64,000 nt of DNA, from assembly GCA_947475735.1 (NCBI GenBank), contig CANJLQ010000002.1, forward strand, positions 186,001 to 250,000. The letters are read 5' to 3'. Position numbers and translations under genes: made by a program. The notes below the pieces were generated by a model that did not search any database, was not told the DNA's origin, and was given only the letters and a program-made list of their open reading frames with translations. This document shows, piece by piece, positions 43,367 to 54,649 of the stretch; within the stretch, counting starts at the first letter, position 1; the number at the start of each line of letters is the position of its first letter. Source of the stretch: Caulobacteraceae bacterium (GTDB lineage: Bacteria; Pseudomonadota; Alphaproteobacteria; Caulobacterales; Caulobacteraceae).

Positions 43367-43927
43367 ATGGCCGCTCCTGAATCCACCGACGCGCACGGCG
43401 GCACCACCGCCACGACCGAAGCCCACGGCGGCGGCGAAGCCGGCGGCCTGCCTCAGTTCGACACCTCAGTCTGGGGTGGCCAGATCGTCTACCTGCTGTT
43501 CCTCTTCGTCGTCCTCTATCTGCTGATCGCCAAGGTCTTCGCCCCGCGTCTGCGCCGGGTGATGGACGAGCGCGCCACCACCATCTCGACCGCCGTCGCC
43601 ACCGCCAGGTCGGTCCAGGCCGAGGCCGCCACCCAGGCCGCCGCCGCCAAGGCCGAGGTCGAACAGGCCCGCGCCGACAGCCGTCGCCTGGCCGCCGAAG
43701 CCAAGGCCCGTGTCGTCGCCGAAGCCGAGGCCCGTCGTCAGGCCGAAGAGGCCGAGGTCAACGCCCGCATCGAGGCCGCCGAGGCCCAGATCGCCGTGAC
43801 CCGCGACGCCGCCATGAAAACCGTCTCCACCATCGCCGCCGACACGGCCCAGGCCATCGTCGAGCGCCTGACCGGCAAGCCCGCCACGGCCGCCGAGGCC
43901 GCCGCCGCCGTCAAGGGAGCCGCCTGA
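43367..43927 (+). CDS. atpG: F0 ATP synthase subunit b'
   Basis: 186 residues. One helix ([25 protein letters not shown]) followed by a long Ala/Glu-rich coiled coil. The N-terminal 30 residues are His/Gly/Thr-rich. Peripheral stalk subunit b' typical of phototrophs and alphaproteobacteria. ATG-TGA junction with the next gene overlaps (TGATG). Confidence 0.92.
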   Translation: MAAPESTDAHGGTTATTEAHGGGEAGGLPQFDTSVWGGQIVYLLFLFVVLYLLIAKVFAPRLRRVMDERATTISTAVATARSVQAEAATQAAAAKAEVEQARADSRRLAAEAKARVVAEAEARRQAEEAEVNARIEAAEAQIAVTRDAAMKTVSTIAADTAQAIVERLTGKPATAAEAAAAVKGAA

Positions 43928-44442
43928 TGCCCCACTTCCTCGAAGGCTACTTCTGGAACATCGCCAACCCTGAGCTCTGGGTCGGCATCGGCCTGGTGCT
44001 GTTCTTTGCCATCCTGATCGTCGCCGGCGTGCCCAAACTCGTCGCCGGCCAGCTGGACGCCAAGGCCGCCAAGATCCAGTCGGAACTCGACGAGGCCGCG
44101 CGCCTGCGCGCCGAAGCCGAGGCCCTGCTGGCCCAGATCCGCGCCGAGAAGGCCGAAGCCGACGCCCAGGCCAAGGCCATGCTGGCGGCCGCCGAAGCCG
44201 ACGCCCGCATCATGGAATCCGAAGCCAAGGCCAAGCTCGAAGAGGCCCTGACCCGTCGTCAGGCCATGGCCGAGCGCCGCATCGCCTCGGCCGAGGCCCA
44301 GGCCACCGCCGAGGTCAAATCCGCCGCCGCCGACGTCGCCGCCCAGGCCGCCGAGACCATCCTGATCGCCCGCATCGCCGGCGCGAAGTCGGACCCCCTT
44401 CTGGACGGCGCGATCGCTCAGATCGGGTCACGCCTGAACTAG
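43927..44442 (+). CDS. atpF: F0 ATP synthase subunit b AtpF
   Basis: 171 residues. Membrane helix [31 protein letters not shown] and a coiled coil [22 protein letters not shown]. Peripheral stalk partner of b'. Ends 10 bases before the convergent SDR gene. Confidence 0.94.
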   Translation: MPHFLEGYFWNIANPELWVGIGLVLFFAILIVAGVPKLVAGQLDAKAAKIQSELDEAARLRAEAEALLAQIRAEKAEADAQAKAMLAAAEADARIMESEAKAKLEEALTRRQAMAERRIASAEAQATAEVKSAAADVAAQAAETILIARIAGAKSDPLLDGAIAQIGSRLN

Positions 44443-44452
44443 GGGCTGACGT

Positions 44453-45373
44453 TCAGGCGAAGCTCACGCTCGTCAGACGCTCCGTCTCGGCCCACCGCCG
44501 GGCCGCCACGCCCGCGTCCTTTGCCGCCGGATCAATCCGCGCCGTACCCGGTCGCCCGCGCGTCTCCCCCAGGCCTTGCGGCCCGTAGTACCCGCCCGGC
44601 CTCGCGCCCGGCAGGGTCGCGGCCATCAACACGGGCAGAGCCCCCGCCGACGCCGAATGGGCGATCAGACCGATCAGCATCCGCGTGAAGGCGGTACGCA
44701 CCGGCCGCTCGCCACCCGCGCCGTTCGCCACCAGATCGGTCCGCGCCACCCCGGGGTGGGCCGCCACGCTGGTCAAGCCCCAGCCGTTCGCGTCGCTGCG
44801 CCGCTGTAGCTCCAAAGCGAAAATCAACGTGGCCAGTTTGGACTGCTGATAGACGGGCCATGAGCGGTAACCCCGCTCGGCGTTCAGGTCCTCGATGGCG
44901 ATTCGACCGCCGCGGTGCGCCACACTGGACAGCTGGACCACGCGCGCCCGCCCCGCTGTCAGCAGCGGAAGCAGTCGCGCCGTCAGGACGAAGTGAGACA
45001 GATAGTTCACCCCCAACTGCATCTCGTGCCCATCGGTCGTCGTCTTGCGCGTCGGCAGGTCCATGACGCCGGCGTTGTTGACCAGCACGTCGATGGGGCG
45101 GCCTTCCCAGATCATGCGATCGGCAAAGGCCTGCACCGAAGACAGATCGGCCAGGTCCACGGGCTCGAACCGCACCGTTCCGTTGGCCGTCCGCGCGCAA
45201 ATCCAGGTGACCGCCTCGCGACCCTTGTCTGGATTGCGGGCCGCCAGGATCACGTCGGCGCCGGCCGTCGCCAGTCCCAGCGCGGTCTCAAGTCCGATGC
45301 CGCCGGTCGCGCCGGTGACGATGGCCAGCCTTCCGGTCTGATCGGGAATGTCTCGGGTGGTCCAGTCGGTCAT
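44453..45373 (-). CDS. short-chain dehydrogenase/reductase
   Basis: 306 residues: cofactor motif VTGATGGIGLETALGLA, NNAGVMDLP, catalytic Ser in VQLSSVAHRGG and YxxxK as YQQSKLA, hence an active SDR of the retinol-dehydrogenase-like group. Divergent from a TetR regulator with a shared 80-bp promoter containing an inverted repeat, so probably its target. Substrate unknown. Confidence 0.92.
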   Translation of the reverse strand: MTDWTTRDIPDQTGRLAIVTGATGGIGLETALGLATAGADVILAARNPDKGREAVTWICARTANGTVRFEPVDLADLSSVQAFADRMIWEGRPIDVLVNNAGVMDLPTRKTTTDGHEMQLGVNYLSHFVLTARLLPLLTAGRARVVQLSSVAHRGGRIAIEDLNAERGYRSWPVYQQSKLATLIFALELQRRSDANGWGLTSVAAHPGVARTDLVANGAGGERPVRTAFTRMLIGLIAHSASAGALPVLMAATLPGARPGGYYGPQGLGETRGRPGTARIDPAAKDAGVAARRWAETERLTSVSFA

Positions 45374-45412
45374 TGTCGCTATCCTTGCGTCCCATGCTGG
45401 TCACCTATTATA

Positions 45413-45441
45413 TGCACTTGGTGCAAGTTTGCAAGTGGTGC
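45413..45441. promoter_or_regulatory. inverted-repeat operator of the SDR/TetR pair
   Basis: CACTTG (45415) and CAAGTG (45432-45437) are inverted arms, with an inner ACTTG-GTG-CAAGT palindrome, directly in front of the tetR ATG and 40 bases from the SDR start. Confidence 0.6.
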
Positions 45442-45452
45442 AGGATTACGCC

Positions 45453-46043
45453 ATGAGCGCGGACGTCGGATTGAGGCAACGCAAGCGATCGGAAACGCAT
45501 GCCCGGATTCAGTCCGAGGCGATCCGGCTGTTCCTGGATCAAGGTTTCGAGGCGGTGACCCTGGATCAGATCGCCGACGCCGCCGGGGTGTCGCGCCGCA
45601 GTCTGTTCCACTATTTCGGCTCCAAGGAAGAGATCGTCCTGTCCACCAAGGCCGGTTTCCCGGCCCTGATCGCCTCGGCGATCACAGCTCGCCCGGCCGA
45701 CGAGCCCTTGCTGGACATGGTTGAGAACGCGCTCGTCGATCTGGCCCGCGCCCCGCGTGACCCGCAGGGAGAGGCGCTGGCCCGGCTGATCAACACCACG
45801 CCATCGCTCGCGGCGGGCGATCAGGCCAAATACGACGCCGTCGAACGCGCTTTGACGGCGGCCCTGGCGGCGAAGAAAGGGCTTGAGCCAGACGATCTCG
45901 GATGCCGCATCGCCGCCGCCGTGGGCGTGGACGTTTTCAGGATGGCCGCCCAGGCTTGGGCCACCGGTGGCGAACAGACGCCGGAGAGGGTCGGTCGCGC
46001 CGCCTTCGCGCGCCTGCGCGAGTTGGCGCGCGGACAGGCCTGA
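45453..46043 (+). CDS. TetR family transcriptional regulator
   Basis: 196 residues. N-terminal HTH: RIQSEAIRLFLDQGFEAVTLDQIADAAGVSRRSLFHYFGSKEEIV. ATG 45453 chosen because HTH alignment needs only about 20 residues before it; the longer ORF covers the operator. Likely autoregulates and controls the divergent SDR. Convergent with gcvPB, 6-base gap. Confidence 0.92.
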   Translation: MSADVGLRQRKRSETHARIQSEAIRLFLDQGFEAVTLDQIADAAGVSRRSLFHYFGSKEEIVLSTKAGFPALIASAITARPADEPLLDMVENALVDLARAPRDPQGEALARLINTTPSLAAGDQAKYDAVERALTAALAAKKGLEPDDLGCRIAAAVGVDVFRMAAQAWATGGEQTPERVGRAAFARLRELARGQA

Positions 46044-46049
46044 GCCCCC

Positions 46050-47633
46050 TTACTCCGCCGCCATATTGTGCCCTTCGGGTGCCGACCAGCGCAGGCGGGG
46101 CGAGCGGGCGGCGCGGGTCTCGTCCAGGCGACGCAGCGGGGCATGGAAGGGCGCGTTCTTGAAGCGGTCGACCTCGCCGGCCTTGGCCGCCTGGGCCAGC
46201 AGACGCAGGGCGTTGATGAACCGGTCCAGCTCGGCCTTGGACTCCGTCTCCGTCGGCTCGATCAGCATGGCCCCGTGCACGACCAGGGGGAAGTACATGG
46301 TCATGGGGTGGAAGCCCTCGTCGATCATCGCCTTGGCGAAGTCGAGCGTGGTGATCTCCGTGCCCTTCAGCCATTCGTCGTCGAACAGGGCCTCGTGCAT
46401 GCAGGGGCCGTCGGGGAAGGCGGCGCTCATCACGTCCGACAGCCGGGCCTTGATGTAGTTGGCGTTCAGGACCGCGTCCTCGGCCACCTGACGCAGGCCG
46501 TCCGAGCCGTGGCTCATCATGTAGCTGAGCGCGCGGACGAACATGCCCATCTGGCCGTTGAAGGCGCACATGCGGCCGAAGGCTTGCGCCGCTTCGTCCT
46601 CGCCGCGCTCGATCAGCTTGAAGCCGTCGCCGTCGGCCACGACCCAGGGGGCCGGGGCGAACGGCGCGAGCGCCTCCGACAGCACCACCGGACCCGCGCC
46701 CGGCCCGCCCCCGCCATGCGGCGTGGAGAAGGTCTTGTGCAGGTTGATGTGCATGGCGTCGACGCCCAGGTCGCCCGGCCGCACCCGCCCCACGATGGCG
46801 TTGAAGTTGGCCCCGTCGCAGTAGAAATAGGCCCCCGCTTCGTGCGTCAGCCGCGCGATCTCGATGATGTCGCGCTCGAACAGGCCGCAGGTGTTGGGGT
46901 TGGTCACCATGATGGCGGCCACGTCGTCGCCCAGCTTGGACGCCAGGTCGGCCACGTCCACGCGGCCGTCGTCGGTCTGGGCCACCTCGACGACGGTGTA
47001 GCCGACAAAGGCGGCGGTTGCCGGGTTCGTCCCGTGGGCCGAGGTGGGCACCAGCACCTTGCGGCGCTTGAGGTGTTCGCCCGACGCCTCGTGCGCGGCG
47101 CGGATGGCCATCAGGCCGCACAGTTCGCCATGCGCGCCCGCCTTGGGCGACATGGCCACCGCCGGCATGCCGGTCAGGGTCTTCAGCCAGTGGGCCAGGG
47201 TGTCCATCAGCTCCAGCGCGCCCTGCACGGTCGAGACGGGCTGCAGCGGATGGATGTCGGAGAACCCCGGCAGGCGCGCCATCTTCTCGTTCAGGCGCGG
47301 GTTGTGCTTCATCGTGCACGAGCCGAGCGGATAGAGCGCCAGGTCGATGGCGTGGTTCTTCTGGCTGAGGCGCACATAGTGGCGCATGGCCTCGGGCTCC
47401 GAGAGGCCCGGCAGGCCGATCGGATCGCGCCGCACGAGGTCGCCGAGATCGCCGCCGTCAGACTTGGGCTCGGCCAGGTCGACGCCGGTCTTGAACCAGC
47501 CGTCGCCTTCGAAGATCAGAGGCTCGTCCTGCAACAGGCCGCGCCCGCCGGTCAGGGTCGGGTGCTTGTAGTCATGGTCCGGCGTGGACGGAGCCGGAGC
47601 GGTCGGACGGCCGACGGTGTTCATGGTGCTCAT
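46050..47633 (-). CDS. gcvPB: glycine dehydrogenase (decarboxylating) subunit 2 GcvPB
   Basis: 527 residues. LYPLGSCTMKHNPRLNEKMARLPGF, TSAHGTNPATA, and PLP-lysine motif NLHKTFSTPHGGGGPGAGPV. With GcvPA it makes the split P-protein that decarboxylates glycine. Last gene of the gcv operon, separated from gcvPA by an inserted nuclease gene. Confidence 0.96.
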   Translation of the reverse strand: MSTMNTVGRPTAPAPSTPDHDYKHPTLTGGRGLLQDEPLIFEGDGWFKTGVDLAEPKSDGGDLGDLVRRDPIGLPGLSEPEAMRHYVRLSQKNHAIDLALYPLGSCTMKHNPRLNEKMARLPGFSDIHPLQPVSTVQGALELMDTLAHWLKTLTGMPAVAMSPKAGAHGELCGLMAIRAAHEASGEHLKRRKVLVPTSAHGTNPATAAFVGYTVVEVAQTDDGRVDVADLASKLGDDVAAIMVTNPNTCGLFERDIIEIARLTHEAGAYFYCDGANFNAIVGRVRPGDLGVDAMHINLHKTFSTPHGGGGPGAGPVVLSEALAPFAPAPWVVADGDGFKLIERGEDEAAQAFGRMCAFNGQMGMFVRALSYMMSHGSDGLRQVAEDAVLNANYIKARLSDVMSAAFPDGPCMHEALFDDEWLKGTEITTLDFAKAMIDEGFHPMTMYFPLVVHGAMLIEPTETESKAELDRFINALRLLAQAAKAGEVDRFKNAPFHAPLRRLDETRAARSPRLRWSAPEGHNMAAE

Positions 47634-47637
47634 TTCA

Positions 47638-48582
47638 TTATCCCGTATGGATCGGGGTATTAGTTTTGGGTTCTAGACAACCAACTAGTCGGCGAGCGGC
47701 GTTCAACGCAGCTTCCACGCTCGACGTTTGATCAAGAAATGGTTGTTCCATGTTGCAAACGGGCACGGTGATACTGATAGCCGCCGACCCGCCACGCGCC
47801 ACGACTCGGGCCTCCTGTGGCCAATCCAACTGCCTGCGAGAGACTAGTTCCGACGCGGTTGTCCGTTCGAACTGAAGATCCACGCAACCCTGATCGTTCT
47901 TGTGGATCAGCCTCACGCCCTTGGGAAGGTTAGGACCTCGCAGGTAAATCCAGTCAGACTTTCCACCTTTCGGGTCCGGCTTTTTCATGACCAGATCAGG
48001 ATAGCCCGCCGTTACAAAATCAAAGTAGTCCTGATGAAATGCGGTCTTTCCGGAGTGGACCTTCATCAGGTAGCCACGCCTTGCATGGTTGATTGCTAAA
48101 TCGAGCACACTTTTTCGCCATACGGCTCTAACGCCACCTGCTGCCTGCAACCAGTCAGCTATCGCTTCGTAGGACATGCGATGTTGATAAGCTGAATCAT
48201 TAGCCAGACCGTCGAGATAGACTTGAGGTGCACACATCGCGGTTACATACCGCTCGCAATGACCCACATCGCGCGCTCGTTCTCCGCGCAAGTGGTAGCG
48301 CAAGTCTTGGGATTGCTGTTCGGGCGCGTTAATCTTGTTTTCGATCAATACCAGGACACGCGCATCCCCCTGCCTGACGCGGAGTAGCAGGTCGGTTTCG
48401 CCGTCGTGGTCGCTGATGGAGTGCCACGCTCCATCAAAAGACGCTCCGGGCCCAAACCCAAGTTCGCCGATAACCCAAGTTGCGAATTCGGCGTTTGAGT
48501 GAAGCTCCTCAAGCAATAGCAAATCGAGGTCGCGCTCTGTTACGGAGCGCAGATATTGCCCGAACTCGCTCGACGCTATCAC
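47638..48582 (-). CDS. PD-(D/E)XK nuclease-superfamily protein inserted in the gcv operon
   Basis: 314 residues. N-terminal block contains a PD-(D/E)XK core: D64 in [11 protein letters not shown] and E81-x-K83 in [17 protein letters not shown], followed by the helix DLRYHLRG. The C-terminal part is unassigned. Base composition is unlike its neighbours: two 60-base lines inside it (47941 and 48001) have 30 and 29 G+C, versus about two-thirds in flanking genes, and rare codons are common. GTG 48582 overlaps the gcvPA stop (GTGA) and its TAA is 4 bases from the gcvPB ATG. Looks horizontally acquired; DNA defence or repair role is possible, but family members of this type are poorly characterised. 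Confidence 0.82.
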   Translation of the reverse strand: MIASSEFGQYLRSVTERDLDLLLLEELHSNAEFATWVIGELGFGPGASFDGAWHSISDHDGETDLLLRVRQGDARVLVLIENKINAPEQQSQDLRYHLRGERARDVGHCERYVTAMCAPQVYLDGLANDSAYQHRMSYEAIADWLQAAGGVRAVWRKSVLDLAINHARRGYLMKVHSGKTAFHQDYFDFVTAGYPDLVMKKPDPKGGKSDWIYLRGPNLPKGVRLIHKNDQGCVDLQFERTTASELVSRRQLDWPQEARVVARGGSAAISITVPVCNMEQPFLDQTSSVEAALNAARRLVGCLEPKTNTPIHTG

Positions 48583-49925
48583 GCAACCAACACCTTCCCC
48601 AGCGCGCTCGCCAGGATCTGGATGTCGGCGTCCAGCGTGGTCTCGGTGGCGGCGACCAGCAGGACGTCGTCCATGCCGGCCTCGGGGTTCAGGCGGCTGA
48701 AGGGCACCCCGGCCAGCACGCGATGCTCGGCCAGACGCTCCACCACCTCGGCGGCAGGGCGCGGCAGGCGCACGGCGAACTCATTGAAGAAGCGCGGGGT
48801 CAGGACCTCCACGCCGGGGATGGCGGCCAAAGCATCGCGCGTCGCCAGCGCCTTCTCGTGATTCAGCAGGGCGAGTTTGCGCAAGCCGGTCTCGCCCAGC
48901 AGGCTCATGTGGATCGAGAAGGCCAGGCAGCACAGCCCGGAGTTGGTGCAGATGTTCGAGGTCGCCTTATCGCGGCGGATGTGCTGTTCGCGCGTCGACA
49001 GGGTCAGGACGAAGCCCCGCTCGCCGTCGGCGTCCACCGTCTCGCCGCACAGGCGGCCGGGCATCTGGCGGATCAGCTTTTCGCGGCAGGCGAACAGGCC
49101 GACGTAGGGTCCGCCATAGTTCAGCGCATTGCCGATCGACTGGCCCTCGGCCGCGACGATGTCGGCCCCCATCTCGCCGGGCGATTTCAGCAAGCCCATC
49201 GACACGGCCTCGGTGACCACGACGATCAGCAGGGCCCCGGCGGCCTTCGCCGCCTCCGCGATCTTCGTCACATCAGTGGCGGTGCCGAAGACATTGGGCG
49301 TCTGCACGACCACGCAGGCCGTGTCCGGTCCGATGCGGGCGATCACATCGGCCTCGGCGTCGATGGCGGCCGGCAGGACCTCGGTCTCGACGCCAACGGC
49401 GTGGACCACCGTCTCGGTCGCGGCGACATAGTGGGGGTGCACACCGCCCGAGATCACCGCCTTGTTCCGGCGCGTGACCCGCGTGGCCATCAGCACGCCC
49501 TCGGCCATGGCGGTCGAGCCGTCGTAGAGCGAGGCGTTGGCCACCTCCATCCCGGTCAGGTTCGCGACCTGGGTCTGGAACTCATAGAGATACTGCAGCG
49601 TGCCCTGAGCGATCTCCGGCTGATAGGGCGTGTAGCTGGTCAGGAACTCGGACCGCTGGATGATGTGATCCACCGTCGCCGGCACATGGTGGCGATAGGC
49701 CCCGGCCCCGCAGAAGAAGGGCACGTCGCCCGCCACGGTGTTCTTCGCCGCCAGGCTTTTGAGCGCCCGCTCGACCTCCAGCTCGCCCATGACGCGGGGC
49801 AGGTCGACGACGCCGTCGCGCCGCGCCGACTGCGGCACGTCCACGAACAGATCGTCGATCGACTTGACGCCGATCGCCGCCAGCATGGCGGAGCGGTCAT
49901 CGGGGGTCAGAGGCAGGTAGCGCAT
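48579..49925 (-). CDS. gcvPA: glycine dehydrogenase (decarboxylating) subunit 1 GcvPA
   Basis: 448 residues: [48 protein letters not shown] and [14 protein letters not shown] are GcvPA signatures. Forms the P-protein with GcvPB. Located 28 bases after gcvH. Confidence 0.96.
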   Translation of the reverse strand: MRYLPLTPDDRSAMLAAIGVKSIDDLFVDVPQSARRDGVVDLPRVMGELEVERALKSLAAKNTVAGDVPFFCGAGAYRHHVPATVDHIIQRSEFLTSYTPYQPEIAQGTLQYLYEFQTQVANLTGMEVANASLYDGSTAMAEGVLMATRVTRRNKAVISGGVHPHYVAATETVVHAVGVETEVLPAAIDAEADVIARIGPDTACVVVQTPNVFGTATDVTKIAEAAKAAGALLIVVVTEAVSMGLLKSPGEMGADIVAAEGQSIGNALNYGGPYVGLFACREKLIRQMPGRLCGETVDADGERGFVLTLSTREQHIRRDKATSNICTNSGLCCLAFSIHMSLLGETGLRKLALLNHEKALATRDALAAIPGVEVLTPRFFNEFAVRLPRPAAEVVERLAEHRVLAGVPFSRLNPEAGMDDVLLVAATETTLDADIQILASALGKVLVA

Positions 49926-49953
49926 GGGCGGGGAGGTCCAGCGTTGGAGGGGT

Positions 49954-50319
49954 TCAGAGCGAGGCGAGGAAGGCGTCGTAGGCCGCGCGGTCCATGAGGC
50001 CGTCGAGCTCGGCGGGGTTCGAGACCTTGATCCTGGCGAACCAGCCGGCCCCTTCCGGATCGGCGTTGACCGTCTCGGGCGCCGAGGCCAGGGCGTCGTT
50101 GCCCTCGATCACCTCGCCCGAGACGGGGGCGTAGACGTCGGACGCCGCCTTGACGCTCTCGACCACGGCGAAGCCGTCCTTTTGCGACACGGCGCGGCCG
50201 GCTTCCGGCGTCTCGACGAAGACCACGTCACCGAGCTGGTCGGCGGCGTGTTTGGTGATCCCGACCGTGGCGACGTCGCCGTCCAGCCGGACCCATTCGT
50301 GATCCTTGGTGAAGTGCAT
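49954..50319 (-). CDS. gcvH: glycine cleavage H protein
   Basis: 121 residues; [22 protein letters not shown] and the lipoyl-lysine segment [14 protein letters not shown] with K57. Carries the aminomethyl group between P and T proteins. Confidence 0.97.
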   Translation of the reverse strand: MHFTKDHEWVRLDGDVATVGITKHAADQLGDVVFVETPEAGRAVSQKDGFAVVESVKAASDVYAPVSGEVIEGNDALASAPETVNADPEGAGWFARIKVSNPAELDGLMDRAAYDAFLASL

Positions 50320-50331
50320 CGGGCGTGTCTC

Positions 50332-51447
50332 TCAGTTCTTGGGTTTGCGGTGATAGCGTTGGGCGACGAAGGGCATGGCGACGACCTCGGCGGCCGCGGG
50401 CTTGCCCCGCACGATGACCTGGAGCGCCGTGCCCAGCGCCGCATGCGACGGCGGCACGTAGCCCATGGCGATGTTCTTTCCGAGGCTGGGCGACGGTCCG
50501 CCCGAGGTGACCTTGCCGATCACGGCGGCGCTCGCGTCGGCGATCTCGGCGCCCTCGCGCGCCGGGGCGCCTTCCTTGACGTGCAGGCCGACGCGGACGC
50601 GGGCCGGCCCCTCGGCCAGCTCCTTCAGCACCCGCTCGGCACCGTTGAAGTTCGCCGCGTCCTTCCTCGACTTCGACAGGGCGAAGGTCAGCGCCCCCTC
50701 GACCGGCGAGGTCGTCGGGTCGATGTCATGGCCATGCAGCGGCAGGCCCGCTTCCAGCCGCAGAGAGTCGCGCGCGCCCAGTCCGATCGGCTTCACCCGC
50801 GCATCCTGCAGCAGCAGGGTCCAGATGCGATCGGCGTCCTTCGCCGGAACCGAGATCTCGTAGCCGTCCTCGCCGGTGTAGCCCGAGCGGGAGACGTAGC
50901 AGTCGACGCCGAACAGCATCAGCCGGGCGGTGTCCATGAAGCCGAACTCGGCCAGCACAGGCTCATGGGCGACCATCACCTCGGCGGCTTCCGGCCCCTG
51001 AATGGCGATCAGCGCCCGGTCGTCCAGCACGGTCAGCTTGGCGTCACCCGACAGATGCGCCGCCCAGAAGGCGAAGTCCTCGTCCTTGTTGCCCGCGTTG
51101 ACGACGACGAACAGGCCGTCGTGGTCGGGCTTGCCCGCCATCAGGTCGTCGATGATCCCGCCCTGATCGTTCAGCAGCACGGAATACTTCTGCTTCCCGG
51201 CCTTCAGCGCCTGATAGTCGCCGGGCACGAAGCGTTCGAACTGGGCGATGGCGTCCGCGCCCGTGATCTTGCACTGGCCCATGTGCGACACGTCGAACAG
51301 GCCGGCGTGCTCGCGGGTCCAGCGGTGCTCGGCCAGCACGCCCTCATACTGGACCGGCATGTCATAGCCGCCAAAGCCGACCATGCGCGCGCCCAGCGCC
51401 CGGTGCGCGGCGTTCAGCGGCGTGGTCTTGAGGGATGCGTCGGTCAT
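50332..51447 (-). CDS. gcvT: glycine cleavage T protein (aminomethyltransferase)
   Basis: 371 residues: LNAAHRALGARMVGFGGYDMPVQY, GLFDVSHMGQ, SRSGYTGEDGYEI and ARDSLRLEAGLPLHGHD. Transfers the methylene to tetrahydrofolate. First gene of the gcvT-H-PA-nuclease-PB operon behind a glycine riboswitch. Confidence 0.97.
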   Translation of the reverse strand: MTDASLKTTPLNAAHRALGARMVGFGGYDMPVQYEGVLAEHRWTREHAGLFDVSHMGQCKITGADAIAQFERFVPGDYQALKAGKQKYSVLLNDQGGIIDDLMAGKPDHDGLFVVVNAGNKDEDFAFWAAHLSGDAKLTVLDDRALIAIQGPEAAEVMVAHEPVLAEFGFMDTARLMLFGVDCYVSRSGYTGEDGYEISVPAKDADRIWTLLLQDARVKPIGLGARDSLRLEAGLPLHGHDIDPTTSPVEGALTFALSKSRKDAANFNGAERVLKELAEGPARVRVGLHVKEGAPAREGAEIADASAAVIGKVTSGGPSPSLGKNIAMGYVPPSHAALGTALQVIVRGKPAAAEVVAMPFVAQRYHRKPKN

Positions 51448-51764
51448 GCGTTCAGACTTTCGAAGGCCGCGTCACTCGGCGGAAAGCTCCGCCGTCATCG
51501 CGCCCCCGCTGTCTGGGAAACCTGAGAGATTCCACCGGGCGAACCCGGCTTGCTCCGTCGGCGCACCCTCAGGGGGTGACTTTCCAGCGTCCGAACGTCC
51601 TCGCGGTCCTTTTGCCTGAGCGTTTCCGGGGCGGTTGCGCCTTCGGCTCCGGGTCCGCCAAAACGGCCCGATCTCTCCCGCGAGAGCGAGACGACCTAGG
51701 CCCCGACTCCACGCCGAAGTCAAGCGTGGCGGAACCACCGCAGGTCCGTCAAAGGCCTCACGAC
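51448..51764. other. 317-bp leader region of gcv operon
   Basis: Contains the riboswitch (51500-51700), a short expression platform next to gcvT, and about 64 bases of presumed promoter between the riboswitch and the end of the 107-residue ORF. No ORF supported. Confidence 0.7.
51500..51700 (-). ncRNA. tandem glycine riboswitch upstream of gcvT
   Basis: On the minus strand, aptamer 1 (about 51700-51598) shows CGGGAGAG, GCCGAAGGCGCAA and GCTCAGGCAAAAGGACC; aptamer 2 (about 51597-51500) shows GCCGACGGAGCAAG and GGAATCTCTCAGG followed by CCAGACAG. These are the conserved blocks of the glycine aptamer, two in tandem, about 50 bases before gcvT. Expected to switch the operon on with glycine. Confidence 0.92.
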
Positions 51765-52088
51765 CTAACCAACCCCGGACAAATCGAAAGCCAATGCAAG
51801 CGGAAACAGGAGGGCGACGATGAACCCTACTCTCGCAACGTAGACACACCGCCGGATGAAGCTGAACCGGTAGGGCTTGTACCAATCCGTAAACATGGCG
51901 AGGGGTCTGATACCCCAAACAAAGTTCGTTACCGTGAAGTACGCACCGGCGAGCCCGGGATCAGTCGCGTCGACCAGACCGCTCTGTCTTTGCGAATGCG
52001 CGGCGGCATCGGCCATCACAGTCGCGACAACACCGACGGCTCCCCCTGCGAAGCCGACCAGAGCCATTACGACCACCGCCGGATTCAC
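51765..52088 (-). CDS. small membrane hypothetical protein after adenosine deaminase
   Basis: 107 residues with N-terminal helix (VVVMALVGFAGGAVGVVATVMA) and C-terminal helix (VARVGFIVALLFPLALAFDL); middle contains FTDWYKPYRFSFIRRCVYVA. GTG start lies 2 bases after the add stop. One 60-base line (51781) has 32 G+C, lower than neighbours. Not recognised; likely accessory. Confidence 0.6.
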   Translation of the reverse strand: MNPAVVVMALVGFAGGAVGVVATVMADAAAHSQRQSGLVDATDPGLAGAYFTVTNFVWGIRPLAMFTDWYKPYRFSFIRRCVYVARVGFIVALLFPLALAFDLSGVG

Positions 52089-52090
52089 GA

Positions 52091-53539
<1,449 letters not shown>

Positions 53540-53543
<4 letters not shown>

Positions 53544-53779
53544 CGTTCGTCGCGGCTTTCCCGAACCAGAACCTCCGAAGGCGTGTGTGTCCGGCCTGCC
53601 GTGCTCGCTCGAATCTCGTCCATCATCCGGATCGCATCTGCACGGCGATCCGTGATCAAGGCTTGTCGCAAAATGTCACGATGCTCGGCTTCCGCCGACC
53701 GCCCGCGCTCTGCCGCGCGCCGCTTCAACGCGTTCGCCACCTCGTCATCCACGTTCCTCACATGCAGGTTCACGGGCAT
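53540..53779 (-). CDS. FitA-type ribbon-helix-helix antitoxin
   Basis: 79 residues: MPVNLHVRNVDDEVANALKRRAAERGRSAEAEHRDILRQAL is a FitA/Arc-like N-terminal DNA-binding domain, and the C-terminal tail would bind the toxin. AGAGGAG before ATG 53779 favours this over GTG 53785. A TGCTAGCA palindrome lies just upstream (53793-53800) as possible operator. Confidence 0.88.
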
Positions 53780-53809
53780 GGCCACACTCCTCTGCTAGCA
53801 GATATAGCA

Positions 53810-54580
53810 TCAGCTGTTGGAGACGACGAGTCTCAGGTTGCCGCGCCGGATCTCAGGCGTCGGTGTCTCCGGTGCCGGCGGATCCGGCCTTTCCCCCCGC
53901 GCGGTCCAGCCGGGCGGCCGTTCGACGAAGCCCGACCGCGTCAGGATGCGCTCCGGGAGACCGCAGCGTTCCAGCAGTCCGACTTCGATCTCGGTGCGGG
54001 CGTGGGCCCATTCGAGCAGCTGGCGATTATGGCCGCGCGCCGGAGGAGCCACGCTGACCACGCGCTTGTCCGGATAGCCCTCGTGCACGAACCGCGTCGT
54101 CGCCGCATGATCGCCATCAGTGGTCAGGATGTAGGCGACGTCGAACCGGTCGGCGGCAGCGTCGGCGGCGACGGCGAGCGCCAGATTGACATCGCTCTGC
54201 TTCTCGGTGGCGTCCATCCACTGGTGGCCGCAGGCGTGGCAATGGTCGCTGTGCACCACGAAATGACCCATCAGGCAGCGCACGTCGCGCGCCCTCAGGG
54301 CCTCCTCATAGGCCAGCAACGCCTCCATCCGGTCGCGGCGCTGGGGCCGATGGGCGCTGACCCAGGTGACGCCGGCCAGCCGCTCGCCCGGCGGCAGCAG
54401 GGACCGGCCCAGCGCCGTCAGGTCCAGCCACAGCAGCTCGCGGCGGTCCAGATCCAGAATGGCGTGATGCAGGTTGAAGCCGTCGACATACAGCCGCGCC
54501 CGCTTTCGAAAGAGGGGCAGACGAAAGCCGTCGCGGCGCACTGCCGGCGTCTGGCCTCCCCTGTTTCCCGACCGCGCCAT
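53810..54580 (-). CDS. NYN domain (PIN-like) protein
   Basis: 256 residues. RARLYVDGFNLHHAILD, KQSDVNLALAVAADAAADRFDVAYILTTDGDHAATTRFVHEGY carry the NYN acidic residues; a CHACGHQWMD segment with HxxxC/CxxC spacing may bind metal. Putative ribonuclease. Ends at the TA promoter. Confidence 0.85.
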   Translation of the reverse strand: MARSGNRGGQTPAVRRDGFRLPLFRKRARLYVDGFNLHHAILDLDRRELLWLDLTALGRSLLPPGERLAGVTWVSAHRPQRRDRMEALLAYEEALRARDVRCLMGHFVVHSDHCHACGHQWMDATEKQSDVNLALAVAADAAADRFDVAYILTTDGDHAATTRFVHEGYPDKRVVSVAPPARGHNRQLLEWAHARTEIEVGLLERCGLPERILTRSGFVERPPGWTARGERPDPPAPETPTPEIRRGNLRLVVSNS

Positions 54581-54649
54581 GTCTGGCCTCGTCCTGTCCC
54601 CAGCGGAACAGTTAACCCGGGGATCGCCGCCGAGTCCGTGGCGCCGGTG

